From NCBI GenBank assembly GCA_050014895.1, contig JBEKCL010000149.1:1-8619 (forward strand): a DNA stretch of 8,619 nucleotides, written 5' to 3'. A program made the position numbers and the translations under genes. Numbering within the stretch: the stretch's first letter is position 1; the number at the start of each line of letters is the position of its first letter. This document shows positions 1-5,743 of this stretch, in pieces. Under the pieces are notes generated by a model. The model was not told the origin of the DNA. It worked only from the letters and a program-made list of their open reading frames with translations, and did not search any database. This stretch comes from JAFGLP01 sp050014895 (GTDB lineage: Bacteria; Chloroflexota; Dehalococcoidia; GIF9; UBA5629).

Positions 1-1125
1 GAAAACAGATATCCTTTCCGGGCCATTCATAAACAGGGCGATATCAAGTGGATTGAGACAAATTCCATCCTGATCGACTGGGAAGGCCGCCCGGCAACCC
101 TGAATTTTCTCATCGACATCACAGAGCGCAAGCGAGCAGAGGAAGAATTAAAACGATCGTCTGAGCGGTACCGTGATTTGTTTGAAAATTCCGGCTCCGC
201 AATTGTGATCATCGATGAGAACGGACGGTACCTGATGGCCAACAGGAAAGTGGCCGACAGTTATGGAATAACACCGGAGGAATTTGTCCGCAAGTCAGTA
301 TATGACTTCGTACCACAAGAAATGGCCGACCGTTATATGAAGTCCAACCGCCGGTTGCTGAACACAGGAGAGCAAAGGGAATATGAGGACACCTTATCAC
401 TTCCCACTGGAGAGCGGTCTTTCCTGTTCATTGACACATGCCTTAAAGACCAGAATGGCAGGTACTTCGCCATCCAGAGCAGCAGCATCGATATCACCGA
501 CCGCAAGAAAGCAGAGCAAAGCCTGGAGGCGAGCAATACCTCCTTGAAGAAAACCCTTAACGATGCCGTCAATACCATGGCTAAAATTGTGGAAATAAGA
601 GACCCCTATACGGCAGGCCATCAAAACAGGGTGACCCAACTATGCGCCGCAATAGCCGTGGAAATTGGGTTGGATGACTCAGCGATCGAAAGGCTGAAGA
701 TGGCGGCAATAATCCACGATATAGGCAAGATCTACGTACCGGCCGAGATACTGAGCAAGCCCGGTAAGCTGGGAAACATCGAATTTGGAATTATCCAGAC
801 CCACCCAACCCACGGCTACAATATCGTGAAAAGCATGGACCTGCCCAGCTCAATAGCGGAAACCATCGTACAGCATCATGAGAGGCTGGATGGCTCGGGC
901 TATCCCAACGGACTTAAAGGTGACAGCATTATCCTGGGTGCACGGATACTGGCTGTGGCCGACGTGGTCGAAGCAATGGTCTCACACCGCCCCTACCGGC
1001 CGGCAAAGGGTCTGGATAGCGCCCTTGAAGAAATATTGAAGAACAGGGGGAAGCTCTACGACCCCGATATTGTGGACGCCTGTGTAAGGCTGTTCAGCGA
1101 AAAAGGATTTCAATTTAAAGAATAA
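1..1125 (+). CDS. PAS/PAC sensor protein with C-terminal HD-GYP phosphodiesterase domain (5' partial)
   Basis: The frame is open from base 1 to the TAA at 1123-1125 and gives 374 residues; the true start lies upstream, so the TTG at 178 is not the start. Residues 1 to about 55 are the end of one PAS fold and its PAC tail (FLIDITERKRAEEEL). Residues about 58-165 are a second PAS/PAC (FENSGSAIVIIDENGRYLMA, then SSIDITDRKKAEQSL). A short coiled-coil linker leads to the HD-GYP domain at about 185-374. Its metal ligands are intact: HDIGK at 239-243, HHE at 292-294 and GYP at 300-302. Proteins with these intact motifs normally hydrolyse cyclic di-GMP, with the PAS domains sensing a signal. The substrate and ligand here are inferred. 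The gene is convergent with the phage block, shares its terminator, and looks like a normal host gene. Confidence 0.93.
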   Translation, partial: ENRYPFRAIHKQGDIKWIETNSILIDWEGRPATLNFLIDITERKRAEEELKRSSERYRDLFENSGSAIVIIDENGRYLMANRKVADSYGITPEEFVRKSVYDFVPQEMADRYMKSNRRLLNTGEQREYEDTLSLPTGERSFLFIDTCLKDQNGRYFAIQSSSIDITDRKKAEQSLEASNTSLKKTLNDAVNTMAKIVEIRDPYTAGHQNRVTQLCAAIAVEIGLDDSAIERLKMAAIIHDIGKIYVPAEILSKPGKLGNIEFGIIQTHPTHGYNIVKSMDLPSSIAETIVQHHERLDGSGYPNGLKGDSIILGARILAVADVVEAMVSHRPYRPAKGLDSALEEILKNRGKLYDPDIVDACVRLFSEKGFQFKE

Positions 1126-1127
1126 AA

Positions 1128-1168
1128 TTTAACATGCCATCCCAAAGCAATCGGGATGGCATGTTAAA
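1128..1168. terminator. Bidirectional intrinsic terminator between convergent transcription units
   Basis: A 13-bp perfect inverted repeat (AACATGCCATCCC at 1131-1143 against GGGATGGCATGTT at 1153-1165) extends to 16 bp through TTT/AAA at 1128-1130 and 1166-1168, with a 9-nt loop. It starts 3 nt after the HD-GYP stop codon and lies 30 nt past the stop of the last minus-strand gene. On the minus strand the stem is followed by TTAAATTTTATT, a fair U-rich tract. The plus strand gives AAAAG and is weaker. The position between two converging genes supports a shared terminator. Confidence 0.85.
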
Positions 1169-1198
1169 AGTATGCCCTGCAACTGCAACTTGTGGTTT

Positions 1199-2023
1199 TT
1201 ACGCTACAGCAGAAAGGCCCATGCCGGCCAGGGTATAAATGGCTTTAATGCGAGCGGTCTTGCCGTCCGCTTCATACCAACCGATGGACTTGCCTTCCAG
1301 GAGCGTCAAGTTTGCCCGGTCATTGTAATACTCTTCCATATCACGGAATAGGACGTTTGCGCCTTCGGGCATGTACTGACAGCCTGGGATAGCGTCACGC
1401 ACGGCCTTTTCAAAACTCTGCTTGGATGCGTAATCCTTGTAGTCGCTGGCCTCGGGCGCTCGGTAGAACGCCGCGCCGCTGGCGACGGTGCCAACAACGG
1501 AAGGCCACACAGCTTTGGCCAGGTCGATGGTCTTATCAAGGACCTGCTCGGCTACTGTGACCCTGACGGATGGGTGGATGCTGAGCAAATTGTAATTAGA
1601 GATAATGCTCTTGCACGCGTCGTATTGCTCATCAATGCTCACTCCCAGGCTCTTGATATAGCTGTCAACATCAAGCGGGGCAATATAACTGGCAGTCGGC
1701 TCGGTGCTGATCTTCGAGACGACGGCTGCCGCTGTGGCGGTGGTTGCGGCCGCAGCATCAGTCGTGGCCGTAGCTTCGACGGTTTCATATTTCTTGCCGA
1801 TGGTCTTGGTCCAACTGAAATTGACACCTATCAAGCCGCCGACAACGCTGACGATCTCCGCCTGGATATCGCTAAGCCCGCCGAATTTCCACGCCCAGAT
1901 AAGTACACCAACGGTGATCAAGACGGTTAGAAACCTGGTGCTCTTCAACATACTGCACCAGGTAGGTACAAGCCCGACGACACCGGAAAACAGGTCGTCG
2001 AGAGCAGATAAAGTCTTTTGCAT
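1199..2023 (-). CDS. Membrane-anchored protein of unknown function, last gene of the phage block
   Basis: This frame encodes 274 residues. ATG at 2023 is preceded by AGGAG (2038-2034) at a 10-nt gap, and the stop is TAA at 1201-1199. Two hydrophobic stretches lie near the N-terminus, at about 31-50 (FLTVLITVGVLIWAWKF) and 56-70 (IVSVVGGLIGVNF). An Ala/Thr-rich low-complexity linker follows at about 83-102, then a soluble domain of about 165 residues rich in Asp, Tyr and Ala. I do not recognise the family. Two N-terminal membrane spans and a place at the end of a phage unit resemble holins, but holins are usually much smaller, so the large C-terminal domain argues against a plain one. It could equally be a morphogenesis or membrane-docking protein, or a passenger gene. 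It is separated from the preceding gene by a repeat element (2054-2151). Confidence 0.8.
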   Translation of the reverse strand: MQKTLSALDDLFSGVVGLVPTWCSMLKSTRFLTVLITVGVLIWAWKFGGLSDIQAEIVSVVGGLIGVNFSWTKTIGKKYETVEATATTDAAAATTATAAAVVSKISTEPTASYIAPLDVDSYIKSLGVSIDEQYDACKSIISNYNLLSIHPSVRVTVAEQVLDKTIDLAKAVWPSVVGTVASGAAFYRAPEASDYKDYASKQSFEKAVRDAIPGCQYMPEGANVLFRDMEEYYNDRANLTLLEGKSIGWYEADGKTARIKAIYTLAGMGLSAVA

Positions 2024-2033
2024 AATTTTTACT

Positions 2034-2038
2034 CTCCT
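2034..2038 (-). promoter_or_regulatory. Shine-Dalgarno of the 274-aa membrane protein
   Basis: The minus strand reads AGGAG, 10 nt before the ATG at 2023. It lies just outside the repeat element, so the element ends upstream of the ribosome binding site, as at the other element-bearing junctions. Confidence 0.7.
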
Positions 2039-2053
2039 AAATTTTTATTCTCC

Positions 2054-2151
2054 TCACCCCTGCCCCTCTCCTCAAGGAGAGGGGCATATTTCATTCCGAG
2101 AAGGGGCTGTGCCCCTTCTACGACTTCCCCCGGAATGAGTAATGGGGGTGA
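2054..2151 (-). repeat. Palindromic double-hairpin element, copy 1 (most complete)
   Basis: Four nested inverted repeats are visible. The outer ends TCACCCC (2054-2060) and GGGGTGA (2145-2151) pair. Hairpin A is GCCCCTCTCCT (2062-2072) against AGGAGAGGGGC (2075-2085). An inner collar TCATTCCG (2091-2098) pairs with CGGAATGA (2131-2138). Inside the collar, hairpin B is AGAAGGGGC (2099-2107) against GCCCCTTCT (2111-2119). The whole ~98 bp can fold into a branched structure, like a REP-type or MITE-type element. Related copies lie near 3202-3290, 3986-4083 and 5031-5125 in the same orientation. There is no U-run, so a role as terminator is not supported. Confidence 0.9.
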
Positions 2152-2182
2152 CACTTTTTGCTTGACAGATTGCATCGACATG

Positions 2183-2571
2183 TTAAATCAACACGCATAA
2201 AGCGTTGGGGATTTGCCGGCCGCCTTTGCGGAAATGACCGGCAAGATGGCGGGCGGCCTGGATAATCAGCTCGGGATCTGCTGTCACCCTGCGGCCTTCA
2301 TCTCCGAAGCGGGACAAGAGAAGGACGGATTTCTCCAAGAGCAACCAGTCAACCGTATGCTCATAACCAACCTTCCCCTGGGCGGCCTGCTTCACTTCCT
2401 TAGTGTGGTGCGGGAGCTGCCAGCCGGATCTTCTTTCTCCGGGACAATGGCGAAGGCCTGACACGGCATGCCGTCTTTTAACAGGGGCAGGCCTTGTTCG
2501 GCTGGTCCGGCATCAGGCAGGAGATTGCCACGCCCCTGCGGGGCCCGCAATGACATTTTTTCTTTAGACAT
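2183..2571 (-). pseudogene. Frameshifted phage-type protein (~129 aa when joined), with a repeat inside its N-terminus
   Basis: ATG at 2571-2569 overlaps the adaptor stop codon (ATGTCTAA), so translation is coupled. The first frame reads MSKEKMSLRAPQGRG, continues to CQAFAIVPEKEDPAG, then goes out of frame and stops at TGA 2394-2392 after 59 residues. The next frame carries on directly as WQLPHHTKEV, followed by VDWLLLEKS and AARHLAGHFRKGGRQIP, to the stop at 2185-2183. Joining at about 2417-2427 needs one extra base and gives one continuous protein. The joined region around PxxxxPxxWxLPHH resembles short proteins I recall from phage head regions, but I cannot name a function. The break may be a real mutation or a sequencing error. 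No slippery heptamer is seen, so programmed frameshifting is unlikely. A pipeline might call only the downstream 93-aa piece (2464-2183), whose first ~14 residues would be out of frame. Confidence 0.7.
2522..2554. repeat. Palindromic repeat lying inside a coding sequence
   Basis: ATTGC (2524-2528) pairs with GCAAT (2547-2551), and inside it GCCCC (2532-2536) pairs with GGGGC (2540-2544) around a TGC loop. The minus strand reads GTCATTGCGGGCCCCGCAGG and on into GGGCGTGGCAATCTC. From memory, this matches a dispersed palindrome of the type GTCATTGCGA...GGCAATCTC found in many environmental bacterial genomes. It is in frame with the start of the frameshifted gene and codes for MSLRAPQGRGNLL. Confidence 0.75.
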
Positions 2572-3199
2572 CTGAATCCTCCGGTGTAAGTGGTTCGATA
2601 GGTTCGGGTGACATTTGGGTCACCTTCAACCTTTTCGTGCTATAACTCTTGATAGTTTCGAGCTTCTCGTAGAACTGCGCGAACTTCTCCTTTGCCCAAC
2701 AGCTATAGTCCTTGTTGACCTTCGGGCCGAGGACGGTCCCCTGCTCTACGGTATATTGAGCCTGGGCGCTGACGGCGAAAGCCGAAGCTCCCAGCGCAAT
2801 AATCCCCTCATGGGCGGCGGGTATGGTAGACGATGTGCTGAGTGTATGCTTTTTCAACCAGTAAACGTAACAATTGCCAGCATCGCCATAATGACCATCA
2901 GTGAAAGTGAGAACATCTGCCCACAATTTGAAGGGGTGATATGCTGACGGGTAATAGCCGGTGGGATGTTCCACGGACATTATATCGATGCGATCGGTAA
3001 GGGTGGAGATGTCCACATCAACACTAGAGGCCACGGTAAGCAGGGTAGACCTGACTTGCAGGGGGCAATACTCCGAATACTCAAGTACCGCCTTTTCGAT
3101 AGCGCGGTCAATCTCATTATCAGTCCAACGGTACTCTGAGCTGTCCTCGTCTTTTAAGTCCCTGCGAACCAGGGCACGCATGCTAATTAAAGTTGTCAT
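2564..3199 (-). CDS. Phage head-tail adaptor/connector protein (gp6/gp15-like)
   Basis: This frame encodes 211 residues from ATG 3199-3197 to TAA 2566-2564. A longer reading from 3307 is possible, but its first 36 residues are only translated repeat, so I prefer MTTLISMRALV. The start overlaps the stop of the upstream small ORF as ATGA (3196-3199), which suggests coupled translation and explains the lack of a good Shine-Dalgarno. The N-terminus (LVRRDLKDEDSSEYRWTDNE, then IDRAIEKAVLEYS) is typical of head completion/adaptor proteins that bind under the portal ring. It is a helical bundle with a W-[ST]-D-x-E-[IL]-D signature. A β-rich middle section follows (about 65-130), with a helical C-terminal tail. 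Its role would be to seal the portal and dock a tail. No tail gene follows in the window, which makes its partner unclear. Confidence 0.82.
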   Translation of the reverse strand: MTTLISMRALVRRDLKDEDSSEYRWTDNEIDRAIEKAVLEYSEYCPLQVRSTLLTVASSVDVDISTLTDRIDIMSVEHPTGYYPSAYHPFKLWADVLTFTDGHYGDAGNCYVYWLKKHTLSTSSTIPAAHEGIIALGASAFAVSAQAQYTVEQGTVLGPKVNKDYSCWAKEKFAQFYEKLETIKSYSTKRLKVTQMSPEPIEPLTPEDSDV

Positions 3200-3414
3200 T
3201 GATCCCCCACCCCCTGCCCACTCTCCCCGGAGAGGAGGATTTTGTTTCCGAGAAGGGGCTGCGCCCCTTCTGCGACATTCCGCGATCTGGTTGCATGAAA
3301 AATGCACAGGACATGAGAACTAAATGAACAATTCATGTCATGTGCACAATAACCGCATTTTATCGTGCAGTAGGTCCCAATATTATCGGGATGATATTTT
3401 TGTTGTGTAGTCAT
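3196..3414 (-). CDS. Small Cys-rich ORF, possible zinc-binding protein; C-terminal part is translated repeat
   Basis: This frame encodes 72 residues. ATG at 3414 is preceded on the minus strand by GAGG at a 7-nt gap. The stop TGA (3198-3196) overlaps the ATG of the adaptor. Residues about 15-30 (YCTIKCGYCAHDMNC) hold a C-x3-C-x2-C-x5-C cluster able to bind zinc, followed by a further Cys/His pair (CIFH). From about residue 43 onward the protein is the in-frame translation of a palindromic element (RNVAEGAQPLLG and on). A start with ribosome binding site, the metal-type cluster and the coupled stop support a real gene. Its small size and the repeat-coded tail argue for caution. The function is unknown. 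Confidence 0.45.
   Translation of the reverse strand: MTTQQKYHPDNIGTYCTIKCGYCAHDMNCSFSSHVLCIFHATRSRNVAEGAQPLLGNKILLSGESGQGVGDQ
3202..3290 (-). repeat. Palindromic double-hairpin element, copy 2 (diverged, partly coding)
   Basis: Hairpin A is shortened to CTCTCC (3221-3226) and GGAGAG (3229-3234). Hairpin B is intact: AGAAGGGGC (3251-3259), TGC loop, GCCCCTTCT (3263-3271). The flanks CACCCCCTGCCC and CGACATTCCG match the other copies. This copy begins immediately upstream of the adaptor start codon and is read through in frame by the 72-aa ORF. Confidence 0.85.
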
Positions 3415-3423
3415 TTCTTAACC

Positions 3424-3563
3424 TCGGGCGGATCTAAAGACCCGCACCCTACGATGCCAACGAATTGGCTGACCTTTTAGGCGGCCGGGCGGGGGATAAG
3501 TCCGCCCGGCCTAAATAGTAAGGAGGCTCCTAAAGAGGCAAGTCACTCCGCTTTAGGCTAACT
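3424..3563. repeat. Non-coding spacer of clustered hairpins downstream of the decoration-like gene
   Basis: Three or four structures are visible. GCGGATCT (3428-3435) pairs with AGACCCGC (3438-3445) with one mismatch. GGCCGGGCGG (3483-3492) pairs perfectly with CCGCCCGGCC (3502-3511) over a 9-nt loop. AGGAG (3521-3525) faces CTCCT (3527-3531). CCTAAAG (3529-3535) pairs with CTTTAGG (3551-3557). None is followed by a clear T-run on the minus strand. They could be palindromic repeats or RNA-stabilising hairpins that set the dose of capsid against adaptor messages. No gene is seen between 3415 and 3563. Confidence 0.7.
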
Positions 3564-3968
3564 TTATGCCGTCACCTGTACATTGGTCAGATTGAAGGCA
3601 ATAGTATTCGCATCCAGGAGCAAGCCGATGACGGTTTTAACATCACCTGTGGTGCTGGGTGCGGTATCGGTCACCTGGCCGTAGCTTGTGCCTTCAGCAC
3701 AGTAGATCAGGCCGCCTGGTGTGCCGCCGGTATAGCCGATAATAACGGCTTCATTAGATACCGGACACTTGCCGCCGCTGGGAGTATCCTTTAGCGCTAT
3801 GAGTTGCGGGTTGATCACACTGCCGGTAGTAGCTAACGCCCTTTTCCATCCGGACGAATAGCCTAAGATATCGCCCTCTTTGACGGCCTCGGCTACCGCA
3901 ACGGCGACGGCCTCGGGTCCGGGGGATTGAATAACTGATCTGCCTTTCGCTGGGTCTGTAAATGCCAT
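3564..3968 (-). CDS. Small head decoration / capsid cement-like protein
   Basis: This frame encodes 134 residues. ATG at 3968 is preceded by AGGAG (3982-3978) at a 9-nt gap. The protein is rich in Gly, Ala, Thr and Val and has few charged residues, no membrane span and no signal peptide, as in β-rich capsid-binding proteins. A segment of the form KEGDILGYSSGWKRA early on and repeated Gly/Thr turns later fit the small cement or stabilising proteins encoded beside major capsid genes. The assignment rests on position (directly after the capsid gene) and composition more than on a diagnostic motif. Such proteins bind the outer surface of mature capsids and are made in nearly the same number as the capsid protein. 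The gene is preceded by a repeat element and followed by a hairpin-rich spacer. Confidence 0.65.
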   Translation of the reverse strand: MAFTDPAKGRSVIQSPGPEAVAVAVAEAVKEGDILGYSSGWKRALATTGSVINPQLIALKDTPSGGKCPVSNEAVIIGYTGGTPGGLIYCAEGTSYGQVTDTAPSTTGDVKTVIGLLLDANTIAFNLTNVQVTA

Positions 3969-3977
3969 TTTCTTTTA

Positions 3978-3982
3978 CTCCT
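3978..3982 (-). promoter_or_regulatory. Shine-Dalgarno of the decoration-like gene
   Basis: The minus strand reads AGGAG, 9 nt before ATG at 3968, between the start codon and repeat copy 3. Confidence 0.7.
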
Positions 3983-3985
3983 TTT

Positions 3986-4083
3986 TCACCTCACCCCTGC
4001 CCCTCTCCTGACAGGAGAGGGGTGAGTTTATTGCTGAGAAGGGGCTGCACCCCTTCTACAACTTCCCCCTTGGGTTACGGTGA
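3986..4083 (-). repeat. Palindromic double-hairpin element, copy 3
   Basis: Hairpin A is CCCCTCTCCTG (4000-4010) against CAGGAGAGGGG (4012-4022). Hairpin B is AGAAGGGG (4037-4044) against CCCCTTCT (4050-4057). The ends TCACC (3986-3990) and GGTGA (4079-4083) are inverted. It fills the gap between the capsid stop and the decoration-like gene. Confidence 0.9.
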
Positions 4084-4092
4084 CTTATTTCT

Positions 4093-5019
4093 TTAGTCCT
4101 GCACTCCAATCAAAGCGGCTGCTTTGACATTGCTGAAAAGCGCCAGCGAGCAATACCACTTAATGCGGGTACGGCTGGCGTCCTTGGTTTCCATGTCGCC
4201 GATCTTGACGACCTGCAGGCCACCGGGCCCCGTCAAACCGCAAACTCCATCCTCGCCCATCTGGACGGCGTAGATGGTGGAATTGGTAGAACCGGTATAT
4301 GTGCCAGTTTCAACGGAACCGCTGACGGCGTGGGTATCCTTAATGAAATCGGAAATGCTGATCGGTATGCCGTTGTAGTACTCCACGAACTCACCCAGCA
4401 GGCCCTTGCCGACTTCGAGATTGTTGCCTGCAGCACGGGCCAGAGCAGCGATCTTCCTGCGGGAACGGCGGCTCATGAGTAAAAGGTCGGGCTTTCCGCC
4501 CTTCACTGCATCAATCAGTTCGTCCATTTTGGTAAGGGTCAGTGTTGCGCCGGTGGCTGCCATGGCAACGAGCTGGTCGCTGGCAGATGTGGTATTGATC
4601 AGCTTGATCAAACCATCGAACTGGTTGGGCGTGCCTGAGTTATCGCCATAGACAAGCTTGTCTTCCAGCTCATGGCGGATGGCCTTCGCTGTCAACTCGA
4701 TTATGGCGCTCTCCACGTCCATGATGTTTGACCTGGTCTGCTTGATGTAGTTGTCTACATCAGCATTCTGGCCGAGGATTGCGAGGGTTGCGGTCTTCTG
4801 CGTGAAGGTGACAGCCGGTGAAGTATTCCAGTCATCATTGACGGCATGCCATTCTGCAGTAGGCAAGGTAAGCTCACGGTTATACGTGAGGGCATTGCCG
4901 ACGATCTCGACCCACGGCATAAACTGCAGAAGGGGGCAGTCCTTAATGATGGTCTCAATGACACCCTGGTACATGACATCATTTGAAAGTTTGGCGGCTT
5001 CTACTAAAGTGGTCCCCAA
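4093..5019 (-). CDS. Major capsid protein, HK97-fold
   Basis: This frame encodes 308 residues. The start is TTG (5019-5017), chosen because AGGAG (5031-5027) sits 7 nt upstream. The N-terminal part (LVEAAKLSNDVMYQGVIETI) and the segment ALTYNRELTLPTAEWHAVND match the opening of short HK97-fold capsid proteins. QTRSNIMDVESAIIELTAKA with EDKLVYGDNSGTPNQFDGL is a typical spine-helix and P-loop region. The C-terminal half (YNGIPISISDFI, then RIKWYCSLALFSNVKAAALI) is the usual axial-domain ending. It lies downstream of a separate scaffold gene and no protease is encoded here, so assembly would be scaffold-driven without HK97-style cleavage. The frame is intact. It is not an encapsulin candidate, since portal and adaptor genes stand beside it. 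Confidence 0.92.
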   Translation of the reverse strand: MGTTLVEAAKLSNDVMYQGVIETIIKDCPLLQFMPWVEIVGNALTYNRELTLPTAEWHAVNDDWNTSPAVTFTQKTATLAILGQNADVDNYIKQTRSNIMDVESAIIELTAKAIRHELEDKLVYGDNSGTPNQFDGLIKLINTTSASDQLVAMAATGATLTLTKMDELIDAVKGGKPDLLLMSRRSRRKIAALARAAGNNLEVGKGLLGEFVEYYNGIPISISDFIKDTHAVSGSVETGTYTGSTNSTIYAVQMGEDGVCGLTGPGGLQVVKIGDMETKDASRTRIKWYCSLALFSNVKAAALIGVQD

Positions 5020-5026
5020 ATTATTA

Positions 5027-5031
5027 CTCCT
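5027..5031 (-). promoter_or_regulatory. Shine-Dalgarno deciding the TTG start of the capsid gene
   Basis: The minus strand reads AAAGGAG, 7 nt before TTG at 5019. No ATG is available near the N-terminus in this frame, so the TTG start is well supported. Confidence 0.75.
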
Positions 5032-5125
5032 TTATCACCTCACCCTACCCTCTCCTGTCAGGAGAGGGGATTTTTATTTCGAGAAGGGGCTGCGCCCCTT
5101 TTTCGACATCCCGCTGGTGGGTAAA
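5031..5125 (-). repeat. Palindromic double-hairpin element, copy 4
   Basis: Hairpin A is CCCTCTCCTG (5048-5057) against CAGGAGAGGG (5059-5068). Hairpin B is AAGGGGC (5084-5090), TGC, GCCCCTT (5094-5100). The outer ends TTTA-t-CACC (5031-5039) and GGTG-gg-TAAA (5116-5125) are imperfect inverted repeats. The element overlaps the capsid gene's Shine-Dalgarno edge. Confidence 0.88.
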
Positions 5126-5145
5126 GTGAAAATCTTTTTATTCTA

Positions 5146-5175
5146 TGAAGGGCCTCAGGCCCCTCAACACTTCCC
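5146..5175 (-). repeat. Diverged partial copy of hairpin B
   Basis: TGAAGGGCCTCAGGCCCCTC carries GGGCCT (5150-5155) against AGGCCC (5157-5162) and is followed by AACACTTCCC. It lines up with the GAAGGGGC-TGC-GCCCCTTC...ACTTCCCC part of the full elements. This suggests a second, decayed insertion in the scaffold-capsid gap. Confidence 0.55.
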
Positions 5176-5200
5176 TCATAAACGAGGTAGAGCGATTCAT

Positions 5201-5701
5201 TTACTTGTTTTGTATGCCTGCTTTGATCTTTTCCCTGGGGGACATTCCGGAAGTATCCGGGCCTGACCTTTCAGGAGCACCGGCCGGAATGACAATAGTC
5301 CTAAGCTCAGCTTCGAGTTTGGTCCTGATACCTTCTGCCAAACCCGTGACTTTCTGCATGGAAGCGTCAACCTCGGCGATGGTAGAGCCGGTGATCAATT
5401 CCTCTGTAAAGATGGAATTAGAGCTGACGGCCAGTTTGCGGTAGGCGGTGACGGCCTCGTCATAGCCCATTTTGATAACGCCGAAATCCTGCGCCTGGGA
5501 GTTGAGCGTTCTCTTCGCTTCGCTTAGCTCGGTATCTTTGGCGGTGAGCTGGCCCTCTAGCTCCGTCACCCTGGCGGTCAACGTCCCAATTGCATCGGGA
5601 TTACTGGCGGGCGGACCGGCGGGGGTTTCCTCTGCGACCGCTGGTTTCTGCGGCTCTTCGGGGAGGGGTTCTGCCCTGTATTCGGTTGATTCTTCTGACA
5701 T
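5201..5701 (-). CDS. Phage head scaffold protein
   Basis: This frame encodes 166 residues. I chose ATG 5701-5699 (MSEESTEYRAEPLPEEP) because AGGAG (5711-5707) lies 5 nt upstream. A longer reading from 5737 would run almost into the portal stop. The N-terminal ~45 residues are acidic, Pro/Glu/Ala-rich and probably disordered. Residues about 48-80 (LTARVTELEGQLTAKDTELS) show heptad spacing of a coiled coil. The C-terminus is short and basic (MSPREKIKAGIQNK), like the capsid-binding hook of scaffolds. Length, composition and place between portal and capsid genes agree with a scaffold. Such proteins direct capsid subunits and the portal into a procapsid and then leave. No protease is present to degrade it. 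Confidence 0.85.
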   Translation of the reverse strand: MSEESTEYRAEPLPEEPQKPAVAEETPAGPPASNPDAIGTLTARVTELEGQLTAKDTELSEAKRTLNSQAQDFGVIKMGYDEAVTAYRKLAVSSNSIFTEELITGSTIAEVDASMQKVTGLAEGIRTKLEAELRTIVIPAGAPERSGPDTSGMSPREKIKAGIQNK

Positions 5702-5743
5702 GGTTACTCCTCGGGCGCACCTAAAGGAACGCCCCACATATAG

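Noticed and set aside
1704..2138. 144-aa plus-strand ORF
   Set aside because: It is antisense to the membrane protein gene and runs into repeat copy 1. No ribosome site.
2413..2430. Programmed ribosomal frameshift
   Set aside because: No X-XXY-YYZ heptamer, no upstream Shine-Dalgarno-like stimulator and no clear pseudoknot at the joint.
3200..3307. 36-residue N-terminal extension of the adaptor from ATG 3307
   Set aside because: The added residues are translated repeat (GAAPSRKQNPPLRGE), and the ATGA overlap at 3196-3199 gives a better start.
4093..5019. Encapsulin nanocompartment shell
   Set aside because: The HK97-fold protein stands with portal, scaffold and adaptor genes, so a phage-type capsid is the better reading.
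2054..5125. CRISPR array
   Set aside because: The repeats are ~90-100 bp, internally palindromic and separated by whole genes, not short units with regular spacers.
3986..5125. Intrinsic terminators after each head gene
   Set aside because: The stems are strong, but no copy is followed by a U-run on the minus strand, and genes beyond them lack their own visible promoters.
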